DNA of 64,000 nucleotides from Schistocephalus solidus. Lineage: Eukaryota > Platyhelminthes > Cestoda > Diphyllobothriidea > Diphyllobothriidae. The stretch spans positions 62,001 through 126,000 of the forward strand of contig WEDG01001053.1 of the NCBI GenBank assembly GCA_017591395.1, written 5' to 3'. The position numbers and the translations under genes were made by a program. Position 1 is the stretch's first letter, and each line of letters starts with the position of its first letter. Shown in pieces: positions 24,321 through 35,544 of this stretch. The notes beneath the pieces were generated by a model that ran no database searches, had not been told where the DNA came from, and saw only the letters and a list, made by a program, of their open reading frames with translations.

Positions 24321-25799
24321 CCGAAGGTAGTGTAGAGGTGAGTCCGCATCTCCTGGCACTTCTCTTGCAGCTGGCGAGCGTCGAAGACATATCGATTGTT
24401 CCTCGGTGGTGTCCGAAGCCACATTGGCTTTTCGGGAGCAGTCCTTGCTCCAGATGAGCGTTCAGGCGATTTAGAAGAATGCGGGCAAAGATCTTGCCGG
24501 TGATGTTCAGCTGCGAGATTCCTCGGTGGTTGTCGCAGAGTAGGCGGTTCTCTTTCTTCTTGTAGAGGTGGACAATGGTTGCGTCTTTGAAATCCTGAGG
24601 GACTTGCCCTTGGTGCCACATCTCCTGGAAAAAGCACTGTACGTTGGTTCATCAGTTGGGGTCCACCATGCTTGTTAATCTCAGCAGGGATCACGTCCGA
24701 GCCAGGTGCTTTCCCGCTGGAGAGTTGCTACACGGCTCTGATGGTTTCTTGGAGAGAGGGTGGGATATCAAGGTCGGTGTTGATTTCCACTTCAGTCAGG
24801 TGATCGATGGTGGCGTTGGAGATGGTGGAGGGCTGATGGAGAACTTTTTGGAAATGTTCTGCCCATCGTGTCAGGATTTGCGTCTTCTTAGTGAGAAGCG
24901 TCCTGCCGTTGGCACTGAGAAGAGGGGCGGCGCCTTTGACAGGAGGTCCGTAGACAGCCTTGGTGGCGGCGAAGAAGTTCTTCCATTCGTTTCGGTCCGC
25001 GTACCCTTGGAGTTCCTCGGCTTTGCGTGTCATCCAGGCATCCTGCATCTCCCGCAGCCGTTGCTATCCAAGGCGGCGACTTCGGTAGAAGGCTGTCATG
25101 TTTGCAGCGGTAGGGTGATCGACGTAGGCTTTGTGCAACTGGTTCATCTCGGCGAGCAGAGCGTTGAAAGCTGCCCCGTTGTCATCGAACCAGTCTTGGT
25201 GCTGACGGCGTGTGCGGTCGAGGATATCCAGGGCGGTGGATTGGATGGTGTCCCTCAGCTGACGCCAGCGGTTCTCCGCGGAGATGTCCGCATCAGTGAC
25301 TGGAAGGTTGGCTAGTCAGTTGGCCAGTTTGTTTCTGAAATGGAGATGGTGAGCAGGCATATTCAACAAAACAGTATTCAACTTACCTTGTGACTGCTTA
25401 CCTTGGGTTCTTCTGCGTGGTTGCAGACGAAGCCTCATCTTGGAGATGACGAGGTGGTGTTCCGTCCATCCGTCGGCACCGGGGATCACCTTTCTCACCA
25501 GCACGTCCTGTTTATCTCGCCTTCGGACGAGAACATAGTCCAAGAGGTGTCAGTGTCTCGACCAGGGGTGTACCCAGGTCGCCTTTTGCCGCATCGGGAG
25601 GCGGAAGAAGGTGTTCTGCACACGTTTGCAGAAGAAGGAGTCGTTATCCTTACGGCTACCGAGACCACGGGGACCCAGCACTCCTCTCCACGAGGCATGG
25701 TCTGTCCCGACGTGGGCGTTAAGTTCACCAAGGACACTTAACTTGTCCGCCATCAGCGCAGTCGCCAACAGGGCATGCAGGTCTTCCTACCTAATTTCG

Positions 25800-26972
25800 C
25801 ACATACAGTAGTCGACTATGAACTTGAGCGCCTTCAGCAAGTTGATTTGCTTCAGTCAGTTAGTTACTTCGCATGAGCCGCGCCTATTGTAGTTGTCAAG
25901 AAGGCTACCAGCAAAGTTCGAATCTATGCTGATTTCTCTATTGGTCAAACATCAGTATCCCCTACCCGTGCCGGAATATCTTTTTGCTAAGTTAATTTGT
26001 GGATCTTATTTCACCAAACTTGATCTATCTGATACATACCTCCAAATCGAGGTAACTGAAGAATCCCGGGAGCTTCTGACCATTAACGCTCATCGTGGCT
26101 TGTTCAAGTTCACCCGCTTGCCAGTTGGTGTTAAGACTGCACCAGCAACCTTCCAGCAAACCACTGACACCATTCTGACGGACACTGAAGGATTCGCTGT
26201 CTATCTGGATGATATCCTCGTAACTGGCTCAAATCCAGATGAATTTCTGCGAAACCTGGAGACTGTCCACAGCGGAATTCAGAACTATAGCTTCCGCCTG
26301 CGTCTGGAAAAGTGCAATTTTTTGATGCCTTCTGTGAAATACCTTGGTTTCAGAATTGACCAAGACGGTCGATACCCAGACTCCGATAACATTGACGCCA
26401 CCAAAGGATGTAAATTCCGCCTTCATCATCCGAGGAATGAACTACTCAAGAAAGATGTCATATGGACCTGATCGCGAGAATGTCGTCAAACCTTTGAAGA
26501 AGTGAAAACAGTGTTGAGCTCTGATTTACTGTTCATGCACTTCAACCTAGATCTGAAGATTGTCGTTGCGGCGAACACCTCCAAATATGGAACTGGCGTT
26601 GTAAATTCTCGTCTGCCCCGACAACACAGAAAAGGTTTTTTGTCATGTAGCAAGGTCTCTAAAGTCTGCGGAACGCAACTACGGACAGCTCGAGAAGGAG
26701 GCATTGGCCGTGAATAACTTTCTCAAGATGCTTAATGGCTGCCATTTTACCCTCCTTACAGACCATAATCCTCTTCTGGCAATTTTTGACTCGAAAAAGG
26801 CATTCCTATGTACTCGGCAAACCGTCTTCAGCGCTGGGCGATCATGTTGCTGGGCTACCGCAAACATGGGCCAGGCAGACGCACTCGCACGCTTAATTAA
26901 CTCGCGAACTACGGAATCTGAGGACACAGTCATCACGTCCATCTCCGTTGAATCACATATTCACAGTCTATT
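25800..26972 (+). pseudogene. gypsy reverse transcriptase and RNase H remnant
   Basis: Reading resumes after the nested insertion with YELERLQQVDLLQSVSYFA, a stop, and APIVVVKKAT. The RT core follows: YFTKLDLSDTYLQIEV, LFKFTRLPVGVKTAPATFQ and the catalytic YLDD at 26202-26213. Near 26470 the frame breaks. RNase H-like pieces follow in shifted frames ([40 protein letters not shown]). The catalytic Asp residues are visible, but the protein cannot be made as a whole. Confidence 0.8.
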
Positions 26973-26999
26973 TATGGATTCCATTCGCACACTCCCTGT

Positions 27000-28052
27000 C
27001 ACTTTTTAGGAAGTCCGAAACGTAACCGAACAGGATCAACTGGTGAGACAAGTCATTAAGTACCATCGCACTCAGTGGCCCGCAAAACGTTTTGGAAAAC
27101 TGCAGCAGTTCTACCAAAGACGACATTATCTGTTCACCGGTAATGGCTTATCCTATTCTATGAACGTTTCCTTGTTCTACAGAAACTGCAACCAAGGATC
27201 CTGAGACAGTTTCACATGGGGCATCTGGGCATCAGCCGCACGAAGGCTGTCGCTCGCAGTTATGTGTACCGGCCCCACAGGAACCAACAATTCCAACAGG
27301 TGGCCCGCTCATGCACCAAATGCACCTTCGACTCCAACGAAAACCACACTCAAGGTATGGCCCAAGCCCCGTAGTCCATGGTCCACATCGATTACGCTGG
27401 ACCGACCAATGGCCAGAACTTCCTTCCAGCCGTCGATGCATACATAAAATGGCCGGAAGTCCTTCACATGGAACGCATGACAACTGGAGTCGCAATCAAC
27501 ACGCTTTGGCGACTGTTCAGCAGATTTGTTTATCCCGAAACTTTGGTGAGCGATAATGAAGGGCAGTGCACATCAGCCACCTTCGCCCGGTTCTGCAAGC
27601 AGTCATGGATTAATCACTTGCGTTCGCCACCATATCACCCGCAGTTCAACGGACAGGTTGAACGATTCGTTGACACTTTCAAGCGGGCTCTCTAGAAGTC
27701 AAGAGGGGAGGGGACGACGGAAGAGGTTCTCCAAACATTCGTGCTGAACTATCGGGCTAACCAAAAACGGAACGCTCCACACGCTGTCTCTCTTGCCGAA
27801 GCTTTGATGCAGAGAAAGCTTCGCACGCCATTCGATGTAATTCATCCGCTGTCATCTGTTAGTGTTGGTGATGAAACCGTCTATACGACGCTGATGGAAA
27901 GGCAATTCAACCGATGCCATAGATCAACGCAAAGGTTATTACATCCGAGTGAGACAGTGCTGGCAAATGATTACAGGAACAATCCTGAAAAGTGGACGCT
28001 TAGCCATGTTCAACGAAAGTGCGGTGACGTGGTCTATGATATTTGGGTCTAA
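27000..28052 (+). pseudogene. gypsy integrase remnant
   Basis: An HHCC-like zinc region lies near 27210-27310 (HMGHLGISRTKAV then CTKC). The DDE core follows, with D in VHIDYAGPTNGQNF, D in LVSDNEGQ and E in FNGQVERFVDTFK. A TAG at 27693-27695 interrupts it, and the C-terminal part (LNYRANQKRNAPHAVSLAEA ... to 28052) continues in another frame. Confidence 0.8.
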
Positions 28053-28307
28053 GCAGACATTTGGTTGCGCCACGCCAATCAGTTGAAACACACCAAATGT
28101 ACTGACGCGCCAAATCCAAGCACAAATCTTGCACTAGAACTACTACTGGACACATTCCATCTACCAAAGCAAGATCAGAAACCACAGTTCCAGTGTCAAA
28201 CTGATCCCATCAACCACTTAGACGATCAGGTCGAAAAATAACGCAAACGGTGCAAGTGCACGTGAACCCGTGGCTCAAATCGTTCAACTCAGCTCAACGA
28301 GGGGAAG

Positions 28308-28646
28308 TGTTAGGAGGAGCCTTCCTCACCGATTCGCTCACACACCGCCCTGATGGCTCGTCCCACGCTGCACTATCGATCCACCCACAGACCGTGCGCA
28401 TGGTGACATCGCGCAAGCTGCCGACAGGGATTAGTACTCTACTCAATCATTCGGATAAGTCGGAAGGACAGTCGAGATGCTACTCCCCCAAGGACACTAT
28501 CGGATTGGTCAAATTGCAGCCCAACCTTGTTAATACTCGTACGTTCATTTTGCCTTAAATACACTGTAATAAGATATCAATAGACTTCTACTCTTCCACC
28601 CTTGTTGGTGAGTTTTTCTTTGGGGATTCGATCGAGTTGTTTGACA
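28308..28646 (+). repeat. 3' LTR of Ty3/gypsy element
   Basis: It begins TGTTAGGAGGAGCC directly after a purine tract (GAGGGGAAG) that fits a plus-strand polypurine primer. It ends near TTTGACA. Compare the 5' LTR at 20306. Confidence 0.85.
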
Positions 28647-28954
28647 GCAACAATCGAGGCTTGAGGTAAGAGCATAACAGGGTTATCTTCTACGACCCCG
28701 TCGCAAACTATTTAATTGTACAACCGAAGCAAACCAGATTATATATTGGGGCTTACATGTGCTTGTTGTGGGGAGCCGAAATGCTTGGAGTTATGGCCAC
28801 AGGCACAAGAGAGACGTTGTGCAAGACTTTGCACAATCCACGACCCGCACGCCAGGAGCCGGGATGTCCTAGAATGCTCAGGACTTCCAAAAAGTTTTTA
28901 ACGCGTTAAGCGTCTGTTAACGCGGTCGTTCCCGTCGCTGCCGTCAACAATTTT

Positions 28955-29075
28955 CATAGGCCCCTAATACTACTAGCCGATGTGCAGCTACTGGCGGGGC
29001 TTGAGAGTGAGCTCCAAGACAGAAGGGGACGACTTAGTCTCGTAAAGGATCTGTGAGCGTTCAGTAACTCATAGT
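28955..29075 (+). mobile_element. SINE 3' tail fragment
   Basis: TACTACTAGCCGATGTGCAG, GGGGCTTGAGAGTGAGCTCC and GGGGACGACTTAGTCTCG match the family tail. It lies about 300 bases past the gypsy 3' LTR. Confidence 0.7.
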
Positions 29076-29084
29076 ACTCTTAGC

Positions 29085-29195
29085 CCTAACCCTAAACTTA
29101 ACTCTAAATTACCTGATGGAACGTAGCGCAAAGTCACCTGCACCGTAGGTGGCCTCTGTTTCCATGTCCCGTTTATGTGACCATATAAGTTATCC
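29085..29195. repeat. MITE fragment
   Basis: AACCCTAAACTTAACTC is followed by GTAGCGCAAAGTCACCTG, GTAGGTGGCC and CCATGTCCCGTTTATGTGAC, a right arm truncated before the terminal GGCATCC. Confidence 0.6.
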
Positions 29196-29884
29196 TTAAT
29201 GTAATTTTGTACCCATAAACAAGAGCAGTGATCAACTGAACCATGCCGGCTGTAGAGAATTTTTCCTGCCAACAAATGATAGTAACGTGACTGGGGCTTT
29301 GATCTGAGTAATTGGCCCCTTATTTTGTGTCCGTTTTTATTAGTCAGGAGCATCCATCAACCAGCGTGCTCTTGAGATGAAAAAAAATGAAAGTAAAAGG
29401 TGTTTTCGGAACGCTGTTTGGATAACGTAGTGCGGAGTTGCTCAACCACAGAGGACAATTACTACTAACTGTCCCTATAGTCTTGGTTGTGTGCAAACGA
29501 AGTAGCATTGGTCCTTGTTCAACATTTCCGGTGATGTGGTTCAATAGAACACAATCAGCAAGGGAGAGTGTATGCTAGTGAAGAACATCTGTTTTCATGG
29601 CAGAACGGGTGTAAGGAAAAAGCAGGGTTGTTTCATCGTGATTTCCGGAAGCCCGCGGGTACTTCTTAACCGAGAGGACAGCCAGTCTGGTCATTAAGAA
29701 CTTTACAGACCTAACTGCAGTCTCAGCGGCCACAAAACCTGAGGAGAAGGACTCCGTTTGAGCCAAGCATCTGCATCTGGAGCTAAAGTGTTCGTCGTTT
29801 TAGTAAGCATGGTTATGAAGATTTTTTATCCACGGCCGCTATACTTGCCCCTCCTTATTGATTTCTCCTATTGCATGCAAAGCG

Positions 29885-30110
29885 AGAAAGCCGAGAAAGA
29901 CAAGAGACAATTGAATGGCCATTTCTGGCTCATTAGCGATCTTCAGCCCGACCTTCTCAGGTTAATAAAACTCTTGTTCCAGTAATCGTGTGGCCTTCTT
30001 CACGAAACCCAGGTTTGTTGTGTGACAGTCTGCGAGGGCTCTCAGCTGAGCGCCAATGCACAACCGGACGAGAATGCCTCGTAACCCGATCGGTGAACGC
30101 AACTACAACG
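29885..30110. mobile_element. SINE pieces: inverted body plus direct tail
   Basis: The minus-type body (GAAAGACAAGAGACAATTG, GGCCATTTCTGGCTCATTAG) is followed by a plus-type tail (GAGGGCTCTCAGCTGAGCGC, CCGATCGGTGAACGC). Confidence 0.6.
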
Positions 30111-30149
30111 TACTTAGTAGTCCCAACTGCAACCGACAAGACAACGGAC

Positions 30150-30420
30150 CCATGGCTCAATGGTAGAGCGCTGGATTTGAGAATATCCTATGAGGAAAGA
30201 ACGTGGGTTCGGGGTCCAAGTTCTGCAAAGCTGGGTTTGGGGAAGACTAGCTGATGATGGCTACTGGGTCGGAAAATTCCATCCAATCTCTGTTACCTCT
30301 GCAAACACTTTTCTTCTGCATATATTTCTAAGCTCTATGCGACTGCCTGAGAGGGTTCTCCATCGGGCTCCAAAAGCACAGTGGGTTGACCATGCCCCGT
30401 GACCCGATCGTTGAAGACCA
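30150..30420 (+). mobile_element. Near full-length SINE, second subfamily
   Basis: The tRNA-like head has A box TGGCTCAATGG (30153-30163) and B-like GGTTCGGGGTCC (30206-30217). The tail reads GAGAGGGTTCTCCATCGGGC ... CCCGATCGTTGAAG. Confidence 0.7.
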
Positions 30421-30703
30421 TTTCAAAAACCTCTCGTATTTTAGTAGGGGCCATTTGTCTTACTGGGGGCGTGTTAGTTTTCTTCAAATTGAATGAGATA
30501 CTCTCTCGTCTTGAGTAATGACACAACTACTATATGGAGCCCTGAGTTCGGTTAATTGCGTTATCCCCAACGTAAGATTCCAAGTGCACCACGCGAACTG
30601 CCGACTGCTTTGTCATTGTTCTCAATCCCTGCATTTGATCCTGCTCTTTCTCTCCGTATTTTCCTAATAAAACCCTCCAGTAACTATTTGCCTATGAATA
30701 CCT

Positions 30704-31258
30704 TTACAGTGTCCGCCATCCGGATTGCCTTCTTGCCCTTCTTCTCACTGTACTTCTTATGACCAGTCTGGTACTTACAATTCGCAAGATGTATATGATT
30801 GCCCGACCGTTACTCCAACACCAGCTTAACAGAGAAAGATAACATAATCGGCCACGAGAAAAGGTATTAAAAACCTGCACTTCCTTCTCACTGAAAAATA
30901 TGTCAGTATTTATTGCATCCCATTCAGGTTGGATATATTCTGTCCAATCCGCTTCCGTAAGAGCCGGGCAACTTCTCGTGGACATGAACCAATCAGATCT
31001 GACGGGGACACTTTGGCCATAGCCAATAGTGGACGCTGTTGGGTGCACGTTCCTGGCGTGCAGTGCGGGCAACGCGCGCATGTGCTTTTTTTGAGACCGG
31101 CTCCTAGTGGGAATTCGGACATTCCCAACAGTGCGCCACTGACAACTGGCACCCAGAGCTCCCCATCGTTCTCGAAAATTGCTGTTATGCCCGTTAGGAC
31201 ACCGAACAGTTTCTAAAATCTCAAACGCGACGTCTTGAGTGAGATGCATCGTGTACAC
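30704..31258 (-). CDS. Long open frame of unknown nature (184 codons)
   Basis: The frame is among the longest stop-free stretches in the window outside recognised elements. It lies in a locally GC-richer block (about 30910-31210) that is also open for about 90 codons in a second minus frame (VPVVSGALLGMSEF...). Neither frame resembles a family I know. Open frames in two phases suggest a GC-rich segment, possibly an unidentified mobile element, rather than a proven gene. Confidence 0.2.
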   Translation of the reverse strand: MYTMHLTQDVAFEILETVRCPNGHNSNFRERWGALGASCQWRTVGNVRIPTRSRSQKKHMRALPALHARNVHPTASTIGYGQSVPVRSDWFMSTRSCPALTEADWTEYIQPEWDAINTDIFFSEKEVQVFNTFSRGRLCYLSLLSWCWSNGRAIIYILRIVSTRLVIRSTVRRRARRQSGWRTL

Positions 31259-31262
31259 CTGG

Positions 31263-31286
31263 AGTTTTTATTTTTTGTTTTTTTAG
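31263..31286 (+). promoter_or_regulatory. Strong 3' splice acceptor upstream of G3 start
   Basis: A long T-rich tract ends in TTTTTTTAG at 31286, with no in-frame coding exon before it. Flatworms add a spliced leader at such acceptors, so this could be a trans-splice site. That reading is an inference. Confidence 0.3.
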
Positions 31287-31360
31287 ATTGAATTGAGGTT
31301 CAGGAAGGATTTTAATAAAGAACGTTCTCAACCCTCTCCCTTGTGCCCACTGTTCCTCTG

Positions 31361-32285
31361 ATGTTTAAACTTTCGCGGTTTAATCGCAAAAAAATAACAA
31401 ATAATTTCAAACCTCTTTTACGAGAGGCAAACAGAATGGTTTGTATTAAGTCCCTTCTGCATCCGAGTATTAGATTTTGTGTCCAGGAAAATGAGGTTGG
31501 TTCAGGTATGGGAAACCATGCTGTTATCTAGAAGCGAGAGGCGGATTTAGCTCTACAAATTCGTTTCACAGAGGTGCGGAGTTTTCGGTCGTAAAACTCA
31601 GTATAAACCATTTTATGGTGTTTTGTTTTACCAAACTGCATAAGGGAAGGTAGGGGTAGGCGGGATGGTCCTGTGTGGCTCACTAGCCATCGACAACCGG
31701 TCTTACCCAGCCCCAAGTTTGCAGGATCTCTGATAAGAACCCGCCTAATTTGATCGCATGCATTTATCAAATTCAACGGTCTACGCTTGAGTCACGGGTA
31801 TGAGTTTGAATGCAGACCTATGGATAATTTTGAATGGATGACGAAGACCAATAAGCCAGAACTGGCCATTTCACCCTCTTAACTCCACTTCTGCACTTAC
31901 TACTGGTCGCCATGTGCCTGCCTGTGGTGGCTTCAGACATGAAACGATTATGTTCCGTAATCTGATTTGTGAATGCATTTCCAACGCAGCACCTAATTAT
32001 AATTGAGTTACTCTTTATCCCGCTTCTTCCCCTCGACTAAAATTTCGGTTTGAAATCCCATATCTGTCTTAGTGGTCGATATAGAGGTGCTGATTTTTTT
32101 GTCAAGCTTCACATGATACACTTCTCCCTCTCGTTATACTTTAGACTTGTGATCCATCGACAATTTGACTCCTTGCTCTCATTGTATTTTCTCTTTCAGT
32201 TATACGAAGACATATCTCAGGCGATTTTTATTTGCAATGCTATAAAACCTTCCGACTTGGGGCTAGAAGGATTCGGTATCTCTAA
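31361..32285 (+). CDS. Candidate two-exon gene G3: small basic protein, unrecognised
   Basis: Exon 1 (31361-31505) starts MFKLSRFNRKKITNNFKPLL and ends at GTATGG with one spare base. Exon 2 (32200-32285) follows a very good acceptor (TTGTATTTTCTCTTTCAG), matches in phase, reads IRRHISGDFYLQCYKTFRL... and stops. AATAAA follows at 32314. The product would be about 76 residues and strongly basic, the size and charge of small ribosomal or mitochondrial-ribosomal proteins, but I recognise no family. A T-rich acceptor (AG at 31285-31286) lies 75 bases upstream of the ATG and could be a 5' UTR intron end or a spliced-leader site. The 694-base intron holds SINE pieces. Confidence 0.33.
31660..31990. 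mobile_element. SINE pair fragment in the G3 intron
   Basis: An inverted fragment (about 31670-31720) is followed by a plus-oriented body (GACGAAGACCAATAAGCCAG, AACTGGCCATTTC) and tail (TACTACTGGTCGCCATGTG). It is diverged. Confidence 0.55.
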
Positions 32286-32313
32286 TCCTCTATTACGACC
32301 TTATAAACACTTG

Positions 32314-32319
32314 AATAAA
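32314..32319 (+). terminator. Poly(A) signal of candidate G3
   Basis: AATAAA 29 bases after the proposed stop at 32283-32285. Confidence 0.35.
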
Positions 32320-32339
32320 CCTGTGTGCGATTAAGAAAA

Positions 32340-33845
32340 TTAAATTTTGCCGGTTTAGTGTAGGCCATTGATGATTAAAAGTATGTAAGAGCATGCAGAC
32401 GGCAGTGCCCAGGGAAGAAGTCCCAAAGGTAAACACTTATGGATTTTAATGTACAATAGAAGTTTTTTCTAAATGAAGCTTTGCAATCAGCAAGTGGAAG
32501 GATGCTTGTAGGATTTAACCACACACTGTCATAAGGCATGCAAAGCTGGACAAACTATTGTTCCACTGATTTTTGTTCTTGATCAAAGGCTGTCCATAAT
32601 AGCGCAAGTCTGTGCCATCGCATGAGGCGCTTATAACGCTCTCTCAGCGTGGTTTTCAGTATAATCCGCAATTCAATCCCCTTAACGGTTAGCCTATTTC
32701 TTTTTTTCAACATATATCTAACTTACAGAATAGTTTTCTAGCCTGTTGGCGTCAACGCCAAGCCTTCAGGAAACCAACCTGGGAATTTTTTAAAACTAGT
32801 ATATATGCATTTAACTTTTTTAGACAGTTTAATATAAAAACTCTGAAAAAAATACCTCTCTGTGGACTATGGAATTAACGTTGGTGTAACATTTCTTTTA
32901 AATTTATTGGGAAAGGAGAATATTAGAAAAAATAATTTAAAGGTTGACGGGAACCGCTCAGTACTATAGTCTAAGGGATATTATACGAAAGGAATGAAGG
33001 GTATGTTAAATGTCCCTTTGTTTTACAAGGTTTTGACACTCTTTTCGATTGTTTCACCGTATCTCGACACGTTGATAATAGAACTCAATCGAACTAGTGG
33101 CCAAAGTGGCCACTAGTTAGTAAGTAAACAACAGCCATGTCTCCAATAAATCAACAACTTTCCCATTGTTAATCATTCTCATATTGTTTTTTTTAACCAC
33201 CTACCGAATCGAGCATTATATCAAGACGAAGTAGGAAAAATGACACCCTTAGCTGTAATTGGGCTGTGGTACTGACTCCATCCTATTCTGAGAAAAACAA
33301 ATCAGGAGAAAACCAGTGTGGGAAGACAACCGCATAATTTGCGACCACGCAGAGTCCTGTGGATTAATTTCAAAAGTGTACTTAGTCCTTTCTAGTGGAA
33401 ATGCTAAGGCAAAAAACACCCACACTCAAAAGCATCACAAAATTATTTTTTTGGACTTGATCCAAAAAACATTCAAGCTAGTCGTGTAAGCACTACGAGC
33501 TCCGAAAATGTGTCGGAGGTATTGTGACCAAAGACGGATAGTCCGAATGAAGGTTAAAAGTCTGCTCTAACTTTGCTTTCATATTGTTTCGCATTGAACC
33601 GCGACAATGTGGTTTAATCCGCCTGGCAGTTGAAAATCCCAAACTGCACTAAGTCACTTAAGAAGAAGCACGCGTAACCGGAACCCGATTCCTCTTATGA
33701 GGAAAGATGACGGTTTGGAAATATCTGAAAGTAAAAAAGCAGAACATTTTTCTCAGTTTTCTCAGTTAATTTTCACCAGAGAAGATTTTTTTATCCCACC
33801 CGGTTACGGGAACGGGGGAGCGCCAATTATTTAGGATGTTCTGTT
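32340..33845. other. No supported gene
   Basis: AT-rich intergenic sequence between candidate G3 and the CR1-like relic. The only feature noted is the 11-base inverted repeat at 33092. Confidence 0.5.
33092..33118. repeat. Perfect 11-base inverted repeat
   Basis: AACTAGTGGCC (33092-33102) and GGCCACTAGTT (33108-33118) are separated by AAAGT. No adjacent gene explains it. Confidence 0.85.
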
Positions 33846-33849
33846 TCGA

Positions 33850-35540
33850 TAAGAGGTGATTGTTGAAGCAATAAAAAACTTGAAGGTATGTAAATCTCCC
33901 TGCCCAGATGACATTCCAGCCAAGCTGCTTTTCGAACTTGCTCAGAAGTTTGCCAAACCACTATCCGTTCTGTGCCATAAATCGTTAGATGCTTGAATTC
34001 TACCCACAGACTGGAAAATGCCCCATTTTACGTAAGTGGTCGTTGCGCAACTACAGGCCCGTTAGCCTGACATCCATCTGCGGCAAGATTATGGAGAAGA
34101 TCCTGAAAAATTAGTCGATGATTTAATTTGAAACCCACAACCGCTTCTTTAATGTACAATATGGCTTTCGTAGGGAAAGAAATTGCGTAAATAAATCGCT
34201 TTATAAGATGCAAAACTGGGCAAAAACACTCAAAGCAAAAGACACGGTACTTGTAGCCTACTTTGTTTTTTTGGAAGGTCTTTGATAGTGTTTCGCACCA
34301 GCGTATCTTTTACAAGTTGACAGTGATAGTTATCGAAGGCAAACTACTTGCATGAATCGATAATTTTCTTATTTGCCGTTCCCAACTTATCTGTGTAGGG
34401 AGAGAGAGAGAGCAGTCAAAGCCTTCAGTCATAGAGAGAGGTGTCCCGCCAGGTTCGGTTCTCGGACCGACCCTCGTTCTCCTGCATTCGTTGATTAACG
34501 CTCACATATCGCTAGCAGAACTCACTCATTCCACTCTGTCTTGAGACTGACTTGGTTTGTGCATAACCTGAGGTTGGGCGTGACTGGCTGTCGACGACTA
34601 ATTAGCCAGAAATGGCCATTCTCTTCTGCTTTTTCTTAGCCGGGAATAATCATCTGCCTCCTCTTTTTCCTGTTCATAAATGATTGCATACAGTAGTTGG
34701 GCTGTGAGTCAGTCACGTATGCGGACGATATAAAATATGGAATGTCATCCACAATGGTGCCGATGAAGCCGACTTCAAAGAAAATCTTCGTCACCTGGAC
34801 GCGTGATCCCAGATGGCTCCTGTCCTTCAAATCAACCAAATTTACCCTGTTGCGTCTGGGAAATCGAAATCCGGCCCCTTATACGCGACCGTACTATCTG
34901 AACGGAATGCCATTCCGAGAAGCATAAACACAGGAAGATCTGAACTTTTGGATGACATACACTCTAAAGCCTTCTAGACAATGTTACAAGGTGGCTAAAG
35001 CCAAAAATTCCATGATCTACTCTATCAAGCGGGCATTTACTGTTTTCGACAATGATTGCTTTTCTAAATTCTTCAGTACGTTTGTGAGGCCACATCTTGA
35101 ATACGTGATCCGGGCTCAGAGACCATTGATGCAGCAGGATTACAACTTGCTCGAAAGGGTACTGAGGCGAACCCCTAAATTATTAGAAGTCAAGGCGCAC
35201 TACCATATGGGCTCCTATCTAAATAACCAAAATCTCTATCCTCTGAGTTATAGGCAGTGGCACGGAGACTCGCTACAAACCTTCCGTATCGATCATGGCT
35301 TAGATTGCGCCCTCCAGTGTGATGACTTTTCCACCTTGCCATTACGACATATCTCCAAGGGCATCCATTCAAATTACGTGTGCCCCAAGGAAGATTGGAT
35401 GTAAGGAAGTATTTTTTTCTCCAAATGTGTCGTGGAACCGTGGAATAACCTACCCAAGGCGACTGCAAATGTCTCAATCTGGGGAGACATTTAAACATTG
35501 CATTACGAATTTGCAGTACGCATGCGAAATCTGTTAATGT
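33850..35540 (+). mobile_element. CR1-like LINE RT relic, split by a SINE
   Basis: RT motifs appear in shifting frames: CKSPCPDDIPAKLLFELAQK (from 33889), DWKM, a GKIMEKIL-like stretch, RGVPPGSVLGPTLVLLHS (to about 34475), and then, after an inserted SINE, FLFINDCI and the catalytic YADD at 34718-34729. The C-terminal part (VAKAKNSMIYSIKRAFTVFD, FVRPHLEYVIRAQRPLMQQD, LYPLSYRQWHGDSLQTFRI) runs to 35404, and a last piece reaches 35537. Stops abound. The motif order is that of CR1/Jockey-type reverse transcriptases. Confidence 0.8.
34475..34650. mobile_element. SINE inserted in the CR1-like LINE
   Basis: The SINE tail is in minus orientation (AACGCTCACATATCGCTAGC...) and is followed by a head-body part in plus orientation (GACTAATTAGCCAGAAATGG...). 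It separates LLHS from the FINDC part of the LINE RT. The mixed orientation shows internal rearrangement or two insertions. Confidence 0.75.
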
Positions 35541-35544
35541 AAGG

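Larger units (their letters stand above)
22995..25770 (-). mobile_element. Truncated RTE-like LINE with C-terminal C2H2 fingers
   Basis: Read on the minus strand, the order is an endonuclease tail ([20 protein letters not shown], then [44 protein letters not shown]), a linker, RT start motifs (DATIVHLYKKKENRLLCDNH, RGISQLNITGKIFARILLNR), thumb ([40 protein letters not shown]) and a C-terminal zinc-finger region. The part containing the catalytic FADD/YADD is missing near 24275. The frame shifts several times. It inserted into the gypsy element. The clade call (RTE/BovB-like) is from memory of related flatworm proteins. Confidence 0.8.
20306..28646 (+). mobile_element. Decayed Ty3/gypsy LTR retrotransposon with nested insertions
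   Basis: Two LTRs flank gag, protease, reverse transcriptase, RNase H and integrase in that order. The body is interrupted at about 22290-25770 by a GC-rich repeat and by a minus-strand LINE; without these it would be about 4.9 kb. Stops and frameshifts occur throughout, for example TAG at 27693-27695 within integrase, so it is non-autonomous. Gene order and motifs place it in Ty3/gypsy (Metaviridae). Confidence 0.9.
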
